Shown: positions 11,736 to 25,700 of the stretch, piece after piece
Layout: the number at the start of each line of letters is the position of its first letter
How positions within the stretch are numbered: position 1 is the first letter of the stretch
NCBI GenBank assembly: GCA_029532625.1
Contig: JARFXM010000008.1
Coordinates: 496,001 to 560,000 of the forward strand
Origin: Lomentospora prolificans
Lineage: Eukaryota > Ascomycota > Sordariomycetes > Microascales > Microascaceae
Length of the DNA stretch: 64,000 nt
Direction: 5' to 3'
Program-made: the position numbers and the translations under genes
Notes under the pieces: model-generated
Seen by the model: only the letters and a program-made list of their open reading frames with translations
Database searches by the model: none
Told to the model about the DNA's origin: nothing

Positions 11736-14700
11736 TTGTTTGTTGTTGATGATACACGAAAGAGATAGACCAAAAATATGACTTGAAGAGGAGGCGCAAT
11801 AAATGTGTTCAGACCCAGAAATTTTAGTGCGTTCGGGATCGACAGGACCTCGACAAGAAAAAAAGGGGGAAAGAACAAGGGAGGGTCACGGATCAGTGTG
11901 AGGCAGAGAGATGGATGACCCAGGCGCAAGACCGGACGGGACAAACTCTGGAGACCACAAAGCCCGAGCGGAAAGGCGAGCGGGTGTGCAGGTGCGTTGT
12001 TGGGTAGGATGTTGGGTTGGAGCCGCGGGATGTGTACGGGTAGTGCCAATGATCGCTGTCGCCAGCTTGCAGGCTTATCCGGCTTCGAGGAAGAGAGGGT
12101 ATCTTGTGTGGTCTCTTTGTGGGGAGGAAAGGATTGCCGTTGTTCGCGTGTCCGCGGCTGCGTCGTGTCATGCTTCTTGGGGATTGGGGCGATAGATCAA
12201 TCTATTATGGGGAACCAGCTGGGGCGCGAAGGGAAATGAGGGTAAGACAACAGGGCAGGTCTAGCCAGCCAGCCTCGAACTAGAAGCAAGGCAGTACCAC
12301 TACTTTTAGGGGCGGCGAGGGTAAGATTCTGGATACACGAGGATCATGGCGCAGTGGTGCCAGGATTCGCCATGTTTCCAGATCAAGGGCATGTACCAAG
12401 AGCGTGGCTGAACAGGCTGAGACTGTTAGGGAATTGTACCATGTACGTACCGGCACGTATTATCTTTGGCTTGGGCATTCTCAAATACTGACGACCGGCA
12501 TCAAGTCGCGCGGGTGGCTGTCGAAAGAAAGAAGGGAAAAGAAGAAAAAGAAGGGAGAAATCGGTGGGCGGGTATGGAGGTTAGGGGAGTGGTGAGGAAA
12601 GAGGGAACGAGGAGAAGAGGAATGTGGTGAAAGAGGAACTTGTATGAAGTGAGCGAGGATGAGATGGGAGAAGGTCGAATCGAATGTTGTGCTGGGTGTG
12701 TGGGATCCTGCAAGGAACGGGGAATTTTTTTTTTTCTTCTTGAGCCCCTTTCAGGAATCAGAGCCCAGTCGGGAGAGCCAGTTCGCAAGGTCGAAAGAGG
12801 AATGATCGAGCAAAAGATGTGGATTGGGTGTTTCATTCGCGGGTACTGAGGTACAGGCTGGCGTCAATTCCCCCTTGTACTTACCTTGCTCAACTGGCTT
12901 CAACCTTGCAACTCACTCCGGTTTGGAGGGCCAGCTGGCAGTAGGAGTACATACAATTGGAATACGTCTTGGTGCAGTGCTGAGCCAGCGTCAGTGCCGA
13001 TGCCAGGGGATCAATGTGACCCAAGAGGTCAAATGCACTTTGATCGAGGCCGGCACGAGAAAGAGGGGGATTCCTAGATTGTCTCTTCAGGGGATCACAG
13101 TAGAAAGATTGTTGATGCTGAACCCTGGGATGTCTCTTTCTTCATCGTTTCGAGAGTTCAACCTCTGCTTTTCTTTTCCGTCTTCCCCTGCCACCCTGTA
13201 GAAGATGGATGTTACTGGGTTTAAACTGATGGAATGGCACGGCCCTTGTCCTTCTTCGGTCAGGCCAGACAAGGTCTGCTCGGCTTGGACATTCGCCTCG
13301 TGATTCGACCAGAAGGGTCCGTGATGCGAGATGATGCAGGACTGATGCTCAGTGGGTACAGCAGGAAGAGCTTAAAAGTAAAAGGCGAGAGAATTTGAGA
13401 CGGGGTCAATGTTAAAGGCGTGACGGCGGAGATGGAGAACGAGGGGCTGGGTGGGTGGACCCCTGGAATCGAGTTGGGGCTACTTTAGAAATCTGGGCGA
13501 CGCGACTCGGAAAAGAGAAAGAAGCACTCGAGCAATATTAGATCTCTCCCGGAGGGGGTATCCAAAGACGTGTAACGACGGAGCTTTCATCATGGACTTC
13601 CGTCGTGCTTTGCTGCTTTTCGAGCAACGGCCCTCCGCTCCTTCTCCCCTCTTTCGGCCCCTCCTCTTTGCCCGCACCCGAACCTGCATTCACAAACAGA
13701 ACAAACGGCAGAGAAGGAAGGAAAAAAGCACAGCCATGTACATGTATCCCATCGCCATCCAACTCAGACATTCCTGTCACCCTATACGCTCTGTTCTCCC
13801 GAGGTCAACTTCAGCCGACACAGAGAACCAATTGATATCGTCGCCATCCCAATCGAGGAAATCGGGTCTACAAGTATTACCTGAACGATACAGGGCACTA
13901 GTGTCGGGCCCCTTTGCTTTCAAAGTATCGTCGAGAAACTTGGCTCAGCCTAGCGGGATTGGGGAAGAGGGTTGATGCCACTCTAGACGATCCCCGATTC
14001 TCACATCCCGATCCCCTCCTATTCCCCTGAGTAATGGATATTGTGTCTGGCTCTGGCTCTTTCTGCCTTTCACCCAGAGGCTGGATTGCGCCAAGTGGAC
14101 CCGAGTTCAGCAGTGGGCCTTTGGGCAGGGAATCTGGCTTCGTCGTCTTCTGTTTGAAGCCTCTCAGTGGTACGAAGAATATCCGTTCGACCCGGACTAT
14201 GGAGTGTGCCAGCTCGAGAAGTAAATGGTCAGCCACAGCACGATCTCGATTTTCTTTACTTTTTCCGATCCGTTTTGGGAGCCCTTCTTCGTTCCCGACA
14301 ACAGCAAAGTGAAGCCCCTTCATGCCCAACCCTCCTGTCTGACTCAACCAGAAATTCAGGGCAACCTGTAAGAGCCCTAGCGTGCAGTTGACGCACACCA
14401 GCGCATTCGACCAACATCCACAACTACAGCACCCAACAGAAAAGCCTCATGTTCCTCAATGAGGGTAAACCAAAGAAGCAACATGGAGGAAGAAGCCCCT
14501 CTGACGTGTGACCCTTCACTCCCACTGATATCATCAGTTCTCGTCCCAGCATCTTCTTATCTCCCTTCTCCAAAACGGGACAGCGGAGGGGAAGAGCAAG
14601 TGATAGGCGGTGGTTGTTTGTATATTTGCTCAAATGCTTCGAGTTTGGAGTAAATTGATAGCGCCTCTATTAAGCAGCCTCCAAGTCTCTCTCCTTTTTG

Positions 14701-16301
14701 CTGGGCCCCACCATCCATCAAGTAATCAATGCTGGCTGGCCTCTTCCCCGAGTTGAAGGGATGTACGAAGGTACCAATATCTTTTTTGGTCAAGCATTCC
14801 ATTGTACCCTTGCAGGCTTTATCCCTAGAAGGGCACCAATACCACTCCAAACCATTAGCCCGTGTTTCGTGTTTCCTGACCAGCCATCATACCAATGAGC
14901 TCGCCCCGTTTTCCCCTTCGAAACATCGACGCCAAGAGGCAAATGCGTCGTCCCGCCCTGATACCGGCAGCTGGGCCCAGCAAGTCCGTGGGTGGGATGG
15001 AACAGAACGACGTGCTCTTTGCCCTCTGTTCCCCTTGCTGGCCAAATTCGACCTCGCGATGACCAACCCAACGCACACCATCATCCACTCTCCAAGAAGT
15101 GCAGACGCAAGGGCAGGCTGTCCATTGTGGAAAATCTCATTTTGAAGGAACCCGCCACTTCAAGGTGCACAACAGCCAGAAACCCCAGCAGCCATGCCCA
15201 GCCCTTGTGGACGCGTCTGTCTCGCTGTCAGATTTGCATTAGATCTTAATTAATACTACCCGGATGACTCCCCATATTCAAGCAATCCTTCCAAGAATCT
15301 TCAGCTCCGCTTCCTGATCTTGTCCTTCAGTGGCTGGGCTGTGCGACGCGGCTGGGGAGTCCTTCCTTGCTGGCTGGCTTGGCCTGGCTGTCCCCACAAG
15401 CACACCTGGTCGCTCTCCATCGATGGCCTCTTTGGCCTCTTTTCCGCCTCATCCCAGCATCTCCACCTCCTGCACTTCCTCCACCTCCAGCCGCTCGCCG
15501 CCTCTACAAGTACGAACAAGGGGAAGAAATCGCTCTTGCAACTCGTTTTCGATGCATTTGTGTTCGGCACGAAGCCTGAAATCAGCTCATTTTCGCCCAA
15601 CTGTTATGCACCACGACCCAGGCCTTTGAGCAACGTGGTTCCAAATGGGCCTTGGCCTCAGATAGACCCTCATCTCGCTTTCCTAGGAACTCTATGGCAA
15701 AGCGCAGAAGGCAAGTAATGAACCTGAGAAAATATATTACCTGACCGCAAATTATGCAGGTTTTGTGCCTCGCGTCGTCTTCTAGATTCGTCGAAGAAAT
15801 CGGGCCCAAACTAGCCTCGTCGCCATGAGTGTCATCCATGGCTTGGCTGTCGTGTCTTATTAGGTTTGATGCTGTCTAGTCATGCTGCTGCTTCTATCTA
15901 TAGCCATCGCCTAGCAGTCCCAGGGGGAGCCGTATGAATTAATAAACACCGTCTCCGTCGTTCGATCTGACAGTAATCCTGATGCTGATTTCTATGACTG
16001 TAATGGACGCGTCCTGCGATGAGCATTTCGTACAGGCGCTGCGTCATCTTACTCTGTGTCTGAAGAACGCAAAGACAAGAAGGAATGTCTGGACCAACGA
16101 AAGCAAAATGAAAATGAAAAAAAACGAGGTTTAATGCTGCTCCGAAATCCTAGGCTTTCAATGCCTCACGCTTTTCAATCCCGTAATGACTCTCAAGTTT
16201 TCGCGCTGTTCTTTCTCTCTGTATCCGTCGTTTTGAAAATCAAATATTGCCCTTCACCCACTAAACTAAGCCCACCCCAGCTTCGAATCAAACTCGAATT
16301 A

Positions 16302-16317
16302 TATGTATATATATATA
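16302..16317. repeat. Short TA microsatellite
   Basis: About eight TA dinucleotides in the 3' flank of the glutamate dehydrogenase gene. Confidence 0.7.
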
Positions 16318-16373
16318 AAGATCACCAGCAGAAATGACCAAAGATGTCATGCTGAAACAATTATAAAGATGCC

Positions 16374-19300
16374 CTACTGGCCTTCAATCCTCGCCTTAAC
16401 CTTTGACATGCTGAAAGGACGAATGTTAGCATATTCGTACTGAGTGATCAAGGGTCGGGCAGTTGAACTTACAAGTCGTAAAAGGCAAACTGGCTCGGAG
16501 AGCTACCATATTGGTAGATAAATCGGCTTGCTAGGAAGCTGCCAAAAATAGCCCTCAAGTACGAGTCGGGTACGCGGTGGATCATCTTGTCGAGCCCGAT
16601 TTCTCGTTGCAAAAGCTTGGGTAGGGCGTTCGCTAGGACACCGCGGCGAATGGCTTCGTCGTCCCAAAGCTCCGAGTGTTGAAGTTCCTCGTCCAACTGG
16701 GTGATAGCGGCAGATAGTCTATCTGAGATGATGCAGCGAGGCTCGCCCGTCCTCTTATGCTCGTTCCAGATCGCCTCGAATTCTAGACAGGCGTTCTCAC
16801 GAATCTTTGCCTGCACTTCCTTGACGTAGTCCTTGTAGAACTGCGGTGCCTCCCCAGTCTTTGCGTTGACACACATCTTGTCAACGAAATCATCATCATC
16901 AAATGACAAACTAGCGAGGACTTCCATGGACGAAGAGGTGACGCCGCCTTTGTTGGCGCTAGCATCCTTGATGAGGATGCATCCGGCGGCCTCTAAGCGA
17001 AGCTTGGCGTCCTGGGTGATGAAAAGGTTGGCGCCCTCCACCATGTAAGGAATGGTAGCTCGTCCGTTCTTGATCAGCTTGTTTACGGACACGACGTCGA
17101 TGGACTCGGGGCGGCCGCCACAAGGAACGAAGCAGTCCGTGAGGCCTGTGTCGCGCAAGTGATACGTGTTGCGGAACGTCGTTCCATTCGCAACAACCTC
17201 ACCAGTGGGCAAAGTGATGTTGGAGTCGTCACAGAGCACTCGGTACCCGTCTTTGGAAAGCTTGGAGACGTCAAAGTGGCTAATCATAACACGCTGCTTA
17301 GCGAGTCGTAGGAGTTCCTCCCGGTCGATTCCATTGGGGTCGACCAAGACACCCGAGCCGTCGATAATGGACGTATATTTCTCGTTGCTAAGAAGAATTT
17401 CGTTGCTTCCGAGATCACCATCGGGTCCACCGGTTTGCATTTTCCTAACAGTTGAGGGGTCAAGGTTAAGCTTGCGATAGATACCAGTGACGTATTCCCG
17501 AACACCGAGAGTAGTCATGCCGTAGGTATCGTGGGGGATACCACCGAGCTTCGGAGATTTACCAGTGAAAAATGACTTCCACCAAGGGGCACCCCTAGCC
17601 CGAGCATGCTTGGTAGCCCAATCAACCAGCTCAGCCGTATTTTCATCTGGACCCATGAAGAGAATTTCCTCTTTTCCATATAGATCAACAAGAGGATTCT
17701 TGATCCCGGGTGTGCGGGCGGGTAGAAGGAGATCGAGAATGCTGTCAATGTATTTCTCAAAGGCTTCTCGGGCCTTGTCTTGCTGCTTGGGTTCAAGTAG
17801 GATGACACCCTTCGCACCACCCTCGGGAATGTCCTTGTTCTTTCGCTGTTGGGTACTCGACAAGGCATAGTTCTCATCGAACAGGTTTCGAGCGTTAATC
17901 GCGTAAGCTTCTTTGCTTCGTGATTTAACAATACGAATGCCTCCGCGAGCAATGTCCCTGAAACGGAGATGGAACCCTCGGGCCTCGCCGCTAAGGAACA
18001 GGAACATGCCGTAGAGTCGGTTTGGGTATTCTGTCGTCGGGAGGAAAGAGGGATCAAGGCGGAAGGCGAGGCCAACCTTTGTGGGAGTGAAGAAGTTGGT
18101 CTTCAAAACCGAGTTATTGAAGACGCGGAAAGCCGTCATGACCATCTCGTCGTTCTCGTTGGTAACGGTAGCAGAAATAGTTTCCTGAAGCTTATCGTCA
18201 GACATAGCCTCAACAGCAAGCTTAGGACTCCGGCGTCCTGAAGTACTGCCGTTGGTGCCGTTGGTACCGTTGGTACCGTTTGCCTCATCTGAGACACCGA
18301 GATGCACGCTGGCAAAAGACGCATACAGAGCCCTGAGAAGGCCCGGGTAGGACTTAATGATCTCGAGAATATATTGTGGCGAGAACGTCTCGGTACGTAA
18401 GCGGCGCTTAAGTTTAGAAAGCAAGGAAGCCTGAGCGTTGTCCTTGAGATCAAGGGTCTGTGATAGAGTCACGTATTCGGGGCCCAGTCGGTTAAGGAAG
18501 TGCTGAACAAATACCCATACGCAGTGGCCGTATATAGATTCCTGGAGACTCAGCTCTCCGTTGGCGAATAGACCGTGAAGCTTGTTGTGGGGGAGACAGT
18601 AAAGGAGTGACACCTCCTTCGTGATCTGATGGATAGAATCCTCGAGCGGAGGATAGTTGCCTTCAAGGTTTGTAGCCTTCTTAAGGTAGACACACATGAC
18701 AGTGATGCCGTTCGAGAACTGTTCCACGTACTTGCGGGAGCTTGTAACTCCGTAGTAATGGTACAGGTCGCTAAGCTCTGAGAAGAGGCCACGTGCAGTT
18801 CGAGTTCGGAAAGCGATGATTAGTCGCTTCTCATCACTACCTTCCAAGTCGAAGACTTCAATGACAGGTCCAGTCCGGCTGATGGTAAGATCAATGATGG
18901 CTTGATAGATCTGCTTGGTGTTTTCAGTAGCCTTCTGCCAAAATCCATTGTCGGAAATGAGCTCGAGACGTGATTCCATTGGGTCAGTATCTTCGGGAGC
19001 CTGGCGAAACTGGCACTGGTAGACGAAATAGCATCGCAGGGTAGACTTGGAACCGGGACTGGCCCCAAGCGCGCCGGGGGAACGGAATGTTTCGACTCTG
19101 AACTTGGTCCTGCCAACGTGGTCGAGATATTTGGACTCAAGCCTCTCCTCGTACCTTGGGCCATGCAAGACTGACTTTCCGGGTTCGCTGGTATCAATGT
19201 AGACGGCGTGGTCTTCGGCTTCCATATCAAGACGGATCTCCTCACGCTTGTCCTCGCGTGCTAACGCCGCAACTTTGGCGGCATACATCGACGTGATTTG

Positions 19301-19751
19301 ACTAGCAATCGCACTTGGCTTTTCAAGATTGAAATATACATCATCAATGCCGAGCTTTTCGTAGAAGAATTCAACCTGCTCATCAACCTGAGAGGACGGA
19401 ATCAAACCGGCATCCTCGAGGAGTTTCTTCACTATAAGCCCAGGTCGGTCAGATTCGTGTTCGGATAACTTTGGTGATATCAGAGTTCATACCTTGAAGC
19501 TTTTGTACAGGCTTTTCAGCAAATGTTGGTGCGACGTATCCAAGCGTTTGTTTCCTTAGTGCATAAGGGAGCGAGAGGTGAGACGGCTGAGGAGAAGGGC
19601 GGCGGCTGTGCTCCTCTTGGTCGCGAATACTCGCGACTGTCTTGCTAAGGGGGACTGGTGACGCACTAGCCATCATGTCGAAGGGTTCGATAGGGTCTAT
19701 GTATTCTGGAAATGCGTCCAGGGACGCGTTAGTGACTGCCATCACAGACAT
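16374..19751 (-). CDS. gdh2: NAD-specific glutamate dehydrogenase, large form
   Basis: Oxidises glutamate to 2-oxoglutarate and ammonium with NAD and supports growth on amino acids. Minus-strand exons are 19493-19751, 16473-19431 and 16374-16410, giving 1084 residues, the expected size of the roughly 115-120 kDa fungal enzyme and not of the 450-residue NADP enzyme. The long N-terminal half is the regulatory region typical of this class. The catalytic part carries RGGIRIV, PEGGAKG (near residue 625) with the substrate-binding lysine region, and GPDENTAE (near 680). A low-complexity Asn-Gly-Thr repeat lies near residue 473. The start ATG at 19751 is the first in frame, with a TATA box about 160 bases upstream. 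The last exon encodes only 12 residues (ending KARIEGQ). N. crassa gdh-1 is the same type of enzyme. Confidence 0.95.
16411..16472 (-). other. Last intron of the glutamate dehydrogenase gene
   Basis: Near-perfect signals: donor GTAAGT, branch TGCTAACA, acceptor TTTCAG; 62 nt. Without splicing the frame stops at once at the donor, so the final 12 residues depend on it. Confidence 0.9.
18248..18280 (-). repeat. Nine-base coding minisatellite (Asn-Gly-Thr)
   Basis: About three and a half copies of a 9-bp unit inside the glutamate dehydrogenase gene encode a repeated Asn-Gly-Thr tract. It is probably a length-variable surface loop. Confidence 0.8.
19432..19492 (-). other. First intron of the glutamate dehydrogenase gene
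   Basis: The donor is GTATGA, CTGACC is a plausible branch site and the acceptor is TTATAG; 61 nt. Splicing forms a valine codon between the Gln-ended first exon and KKLLEDAG. Confidence 0.85.
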
Positions 19752-22700
19752 GTTGAAAAGTTACACGGCGATGGAGGAAGAGAAGACCGAGTGCCCTTGA
19801 CAAAGGGTATCAGGGAAAAAAGGCAAAGGTAGTCTAGACTTGACGGGAAGTAGTGTCTTCGCATGGCAGAGGGGAGTGCTGAGAGTTCTTGAGATTGCCA
19901 TTGCGTCGCTTTTATATCTTGAAAGAGCTCGACTTTTGATGACATTTCTCACTCGAGAGTCATTTTGCATTATGCGTATTCCATTTCCCCGACCAAGGTA
20001 CCGTAAAGGTGGCAATTGATAAGAGATATTGCCAGATGCGGATACTGAAGTCACAGGCCCAAAGTTGTTATCTCGGAAATGGATCCGGACGGCTGGTAAG
20101 ACGCCGGCTTTCTTCACCGCCGCTTCAGGACAGACTCCAAACACTTGGAATGCATACCCGGGATTGATATCAACTGGAAAGGTGAAAAAAAGAAAATATC
20201 GAATGTGGAAACTTACTGTTTGTGTTAAGATCTTCTAGTTTTCGCCTCGATAACCTTGGGAGGTGCTCGATTTCAAAGGCTGTGAGAGCTCAAGTTAGTG
20301 ACGTCATCAACGTAGGGTTACGAACGACGCAATGTTTTGGCCAAAGCAAAAAAGAACGAAACACGAGCAAAAGAACCATTGTAAAACGAAACCCCATCAT
20401 CCGTCTCTGTGGGAATAGGAATTGAGAATACGGGACAAGGAGCGGAGGGGCAGGGTTCTCCCGGACACCCTCCCGATCCGTGTTTTGTAAGCTGATGATT
20501 GCTTATGACAGGAGGATGTATCACAGCCTCAAGCAGAGCACCCACGGCAACTTGGAACCGATAGTCCTTCCCCATGGGACGACGGCGGAAAGAAGGGAAA
20601 ATGTTTCCACTACGACGACTGCGGCGCCTGAACTGGGCAAAGCAATTGTAGAAGCTGTGACTCACCGGAGTTATTCTGGGGCTGGTGCTGGTTCAGCGGG
20701 CGCAGATATCAGCTGCCAATTGGTATACGAGCTGAGATCTAGGTATGGGATAGGTGCAGCGAGGGCGGAAGGGGCTCGGCAAAGATATGAGGTCCGAGGT
20801 GCGTTTAAGGGGAGAAAGTCTCGGTCTCAGATAAGAGCTGCGAGGTAAATCGGTAAAGACCAAGGCTATGGCTACGCAAAAAGAGTTGCAGGCCAGATGA
20901 GATAGGATCAAGCGCGGTGATTGGCAGTGCAATTGAGTTCCTCTAGGACAGGGAGGGGAGGCGGCCACCGAATTATGAATAATAGATGGTTTGTTGGTGG
21001 AAGGGAGGAAGGGTATAAAAGGGTTCGGGAGACCCTGGTTCTTAGATCAGGGACATCAAGATGGAGGGTAAGGGGAAGTCTCCGGTGGACTAGGTCTGAT
21101 AGTGTTGTTATGCAGTTAAGCTCATCGAGCCGTGTCGTTATGAAATCATCAACTTGTACCTGGGAAGACAAGAGGGAAATGAGCCTTATATACCAACATG
21201 AAGGAGAGGGAAAACAAAAAGATACTCAACACGATGTATAGTAGCCGAAGACCAAAACTAGCTACTAGTCACCTGAAAAGTTTGGAAGGCGTTGTAAGAG
21301 TGGGCGGGGGCACTCATCACGATGGCGACAGAATTAGACTGTACGGCCCATGATGTGCACATGGAGCACGACCACCTGTAGAAGCTTCGTTGAGAAAGCA
21401 CCAACGGTGGACCTACAGGGGACCTGCGTTTGCTGCGTTTTGCGTGGCTACCGCTAGAGGGTGGAAACGCTATTTTTTTGCAACAGCGTAACAGCGAACA
21501 AGGGCGCTGGAACCCCATTGATCAAAACCGAACGCTCCGGGCTGCTCTTGCGATTGAGAGATCCACCCCAAGACACATCGGGCATCTGATGCTGGAACCC
21601 AGCGTTCATTGGCGCTTCACCTGGTACCTAAAGGAGTACACGGCCAGCTTCAAGGAGAGAAAGTACACTGTATGAGTCGGGAGTAGCGAGCTGTCAAGGA
21701 ACCTCAATTTTGGGTACATACAAGTGACCCTCTACCTGTTACACCAAGGCAAAATAGGGCCATACCAAGGGTACTTTAATCCCTGTTACTCAGGTAGTCT
21801 ACTTGCCGCCGAGGGGGCAATACTAGCTACTTCATAACTTCAGTCACATGCTATGTGAGCGTGACATGATCCTGCCCCGAACTCGTCGGGGGTCAGCCCC
21901 TTTCGTTGTTCAACAGAATCGTCTTTTTCATCGAATCGTCGGCTATTGTCGACTTTGGCAGCCAGACGCCCCCTGGAATTCTTGATACCCAAAACGAGGT
22001 GTTATTTTCCATTTTACGGGTCATATTTTGACTAATTTGAGTGCCATCTCATGAGAGGAATCCCGCGGGGGTTCTCCTCAAATCGTTCATATTTCCCGCT
22101 CACGTCGTCCTATGTAGCTATTGGAGTGGCGTGCCCGAAGCCGATATCCGAACACCGATGGGACGAGCCCAAGAAATCCGCCGCGCTCGACCGCGGAGTC
22201 AGGTGATTATTCGGCGGCATTAAATTGATGAGCTTCCCGTGGAATCCGTGACGCTTTCGAAAGTGGCTCCGTCCGGAGACTCTGCCGCTTTAGACGCGTA
22301 TTGAGTACCCATCGAGAGGGAGCCAAATAGCTATCAAGTCTATCAGGTCAACACTGGCTTCATATTCCTCTTCCTCTTCCTCAAAGGATTAGCTTTCCAA
22401 ACACTTCTTTAGTTTAGATCCCCTTTCTCGATTCTTTGTTTTAACAGTCTTGTCACTGATATGGTCTCAACTAGTCCCTTAAAGCCCTGGAGCTCAACTT
22501 CCCACTCCTAAGGTCCCATGGTTGTGGCATGTAAGCCATTGTCCCAGTGACTAGTCCCACTACCTGGGGCCCAAGTGTTCATTACTTTGGGTACCACTAC
22601 TTCAGGTCTGATACAGCTGTATTAACTGTGCCTCACATTCATGCTCCTTCACGATGTTCTTTTTCCCTCCTCAGAGCCGCATTGAGGGCAACCCAAGGGA

Positions 22701-25700
22701 GGATCCACCAATGCCGGCTTGCCCGTGGCGATGAGTCAAGCCCACGATAGCGCCTGGTTTATCCTGTGACTGGGAGAGTCTCAACAATTTTAGGAGGATA
22801 AACTGTAGAAAGGGCCGCGTGATCATTGATTATCGCTGAGACCCTCCTGGACAAGTATTCTTACGACTCATTAGCACCAGCCTCCACCTATCTTGCAAGC
22901 ATCGTGAGCTTCACCGTCGAGACTATCTGTAGTGTACAAGGTACATGTAGTGGTTTGGTACTATCAGGTAACTCCAAGCGTTCCAAGTTCCAAGCTCACC
23001 CACTAATTCCAAAGCTATTTGCCCGCGGAGCCGTTCCTGCCAGGGCCGCAATACATGGGGCTAAGCCTAAGCCCGTATTAACGCGTTTATCAAAATGGAG
23101 CCTGCCAAATTTGGTTCCAGCAGCGGAGGCGCGTTCAAACCTGACAATTTCGACCCCGTACTTGACTAATTGATGGACTTTCCAGCAGCGTCCACACCTT
23201 CGAGATTCACGATGGCGGCTCTGTTTTGAAAAATCTGGGGATCTCATGACAAGGCACGAGCCAACCACATGCAGGGGTTGGTACCAATTCCAGGCCAGAG
23301 CACTGCAACACGTGTGCCCCGCTGAAATTGGCGAATGGGCCTATCCATGTTCCTCGCCAACCCCGCGATTGTCCTGCGAGCTGCACACTTTACCGCCTGG
23401 CAGCCTGCCACCTGCTCTTTCTGCACAGGTCCACCGGTGGCCCCCTTTTCTGCGTAATCGCAGGTCAGCTCAACCGTCACGAGGCTCAGATCTTCTCTGT
23501 GAGACGCTCGGTGACCCAGGCAAGCTCACAATCGGGGCCGGCGGTCAAGCATACCTGGGCGAAGAGGGATCCAATTTACTCCTGGATATGGGATACGAAG
23601 AAGCAAGGGCTCTTGCATAGTGCGATTCATTGGTTGAGTCACAGAATAGCTCTCAACATAGTACCTTGGTGGTCAATCAGCATGATACTTGCTTGGCTCT
23701 GCGGACCGTATGGAGAATGGCGCATGCAGGGAAGCGACTGGATCCCCCAGTGGCGGACATGTCCAAGAACCATGTTGCTTGTTTACCCCTCCGCATTCGA
23801 CGGGTTTCTTTTTTTCTCTCTTTTCTTTTGTTTGTCCTCATCTTGATAAAGGCGCGGTCCCTTTTAACACATGTCTCATTGCTATTGGAACGTGTTGGGC
23901 CCTTGTTCTAACAGCTGATGTTTGCATCGGACTACCAAGGTAGACATTGCTTATTTGCGTTCCCCGCAAGTTGGGAAACGTGAGACCGAGTCTTTCGAGC
24001 TTAGCCAGAAAAAGAGCCGAAAGACAGTACGTAGCTGGCGGTGGACCTGCCCAGGTGCGCCTTCCGGCGCCGTACCGTCGTCGGTTCGGGCAGGTTCGGT
24101 GCCCAAGACATTCTTGGCAGCCGTCCCCTCTGGGAACCCGTCGAGGACAGAGAACTACCCTCCGAATTTTCCCATGTTTGCCGGGTCCCACCTCTTCCCT
24201 CGATTCGGACCGCGTACGGCTACCATTATCGCCACTCTCGCCTCGAACTTCTAAGGAATCCGGAATGCTATTCAGGGTTTAATCAGGCCTACTGTGGCTT
24301 ATGAAATCGTCCCACCAACCACACCACGATTCACATGCCGACTCGACATGCCCGCTAAAGTATTGCCCAAAGACTCGAATAAAATCTGATCGGTATTCCA
24401 AGCATTCGTTTCGGCAATGGGCGTTCTAGACTTGATTTTGATTCGTATTTGGTAATATTGCGTAAGAGGGCAGCACAGACCCGCATTAGCATGGTCACGG
24501 ATGGAAGTACTTCGAGAAGTAAATGCTGATGTAGATGTATGAGCTAAATATTATGCGAATCACCTAATCCGAGCTGAGCACGCCGCACATCGTCTACCTA
24601 TTCAACTCGATTTGAAACTGGGGCGGGAAGACTTTCCTCGATGATGCCATTGAAAACGAGGGGCGTTTAGAACTTAGCAAATTACCGTCCTTGTACACCT
24701 TCCGTTCTTGTCATCAGCAGCCTGGGGGAAGCGATACCAAAGAGAGGGATTGTGGAGTACGGTAGGATCAATAGGGCTGACGACCTAGGTTCGTCCAGCA
24801 CTAGCACCGAGAAGGCCCCTCTCCATTTCGCTCCTTTTGTGAATAGGCGTCAATAGTGAGAGTTTAGATAGTTGGGCAACCCCAACGAGGGCAGGTTTGT
24901 TGAGCGTTTTGATTCTCTTAGAAAACGCAGGTAGAAAAGACACGAACGTTGGTGCCTTCTACCATACCGTTCCAGGACCGGAACCAGACACGGAAGCTCG
25001 GAGTACACCTCCAAACCGAGTTGTGGACCCAAGGCCGGTACCCCACCATCCCCGCCTCCGGTGGCACCGCTGGACCAAGATATTCTTAGTACACACACAG
25101 TATGAAGATCTGTAGTCTCTGAACAAGGCCGAAGGTATCCGGGTGGGTATCCGCGTCTGCGGCATCGGTCACCATGAGGCGGATTGGATTGCGCCTCGAG
25201 AAACAAAAAAGAAAGAGAGAAAGAAACCTCTTTAGGGCGGTGAAAAGACGACTTGGAATTTTGATGTAAACTCTAGAGCCGTCGATGAAACACAGTCCTG
25301 GGCTCTTTCCCAGATTTACAAGCACAGCTTTTCTTCATGTTTCTATGTGGGGACAGATTACGAGTCGTTATCCAGGGCGCTGGCTACAAGTGACGGCCGC
25401 TGGGGAAGGAACGCTCTCATGTTGCCAGCAAGGGATCAACTGTTCGACGAAGTCGATGTCTTGCCCGAGTTTGCTGCAGCCGGATTGACCTTGTCAGACG
25501 TTCAAGCTTGGCAACCAGACATGGAACATTTACATATGAATCCACGCTGTATTGTGAAATTGGTCCTGCAAGTATTGAAATTATGGTTGGAAAAATGTGA
25601 TACATACCGGGGACGGGCGCGGCACGATTCCTCTTCGACCTTGATTCGTTCAGCCATACGTATAACACTCCCCACATTCCATGAAAAATTTTCTCTCGAC

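Larger units (their letters stand above)
11590..16373. other. Intergenic, no recognised gene
   Basis: This 4.8 kb contains the missing 5' exon and promoter of the Tea4-like gene and the 3' side of the glutamate dehydrogenase gene. Several open frames of 90-170 codons occur (for example 13451-13975 on + and 13898-14398 on -) but their composition is simple or basic and I recognise no domain in any of them. Confidence 0.45.

Noticed and set aside
13451..14398. Overlapping open frames of 166 and 174 codons on opposite strands
   Set aside because: Neither has a recognisable domain, both are rich in Arg, Ser and Pro, and no splice or promoter context supports them.
23246..23846. Open frames of 124 and 172 codons in two + strand frames
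   Set aside because: No homologous family recognised, poor start contexts, composition unlike the genes of the window; listed only as part of the gap.
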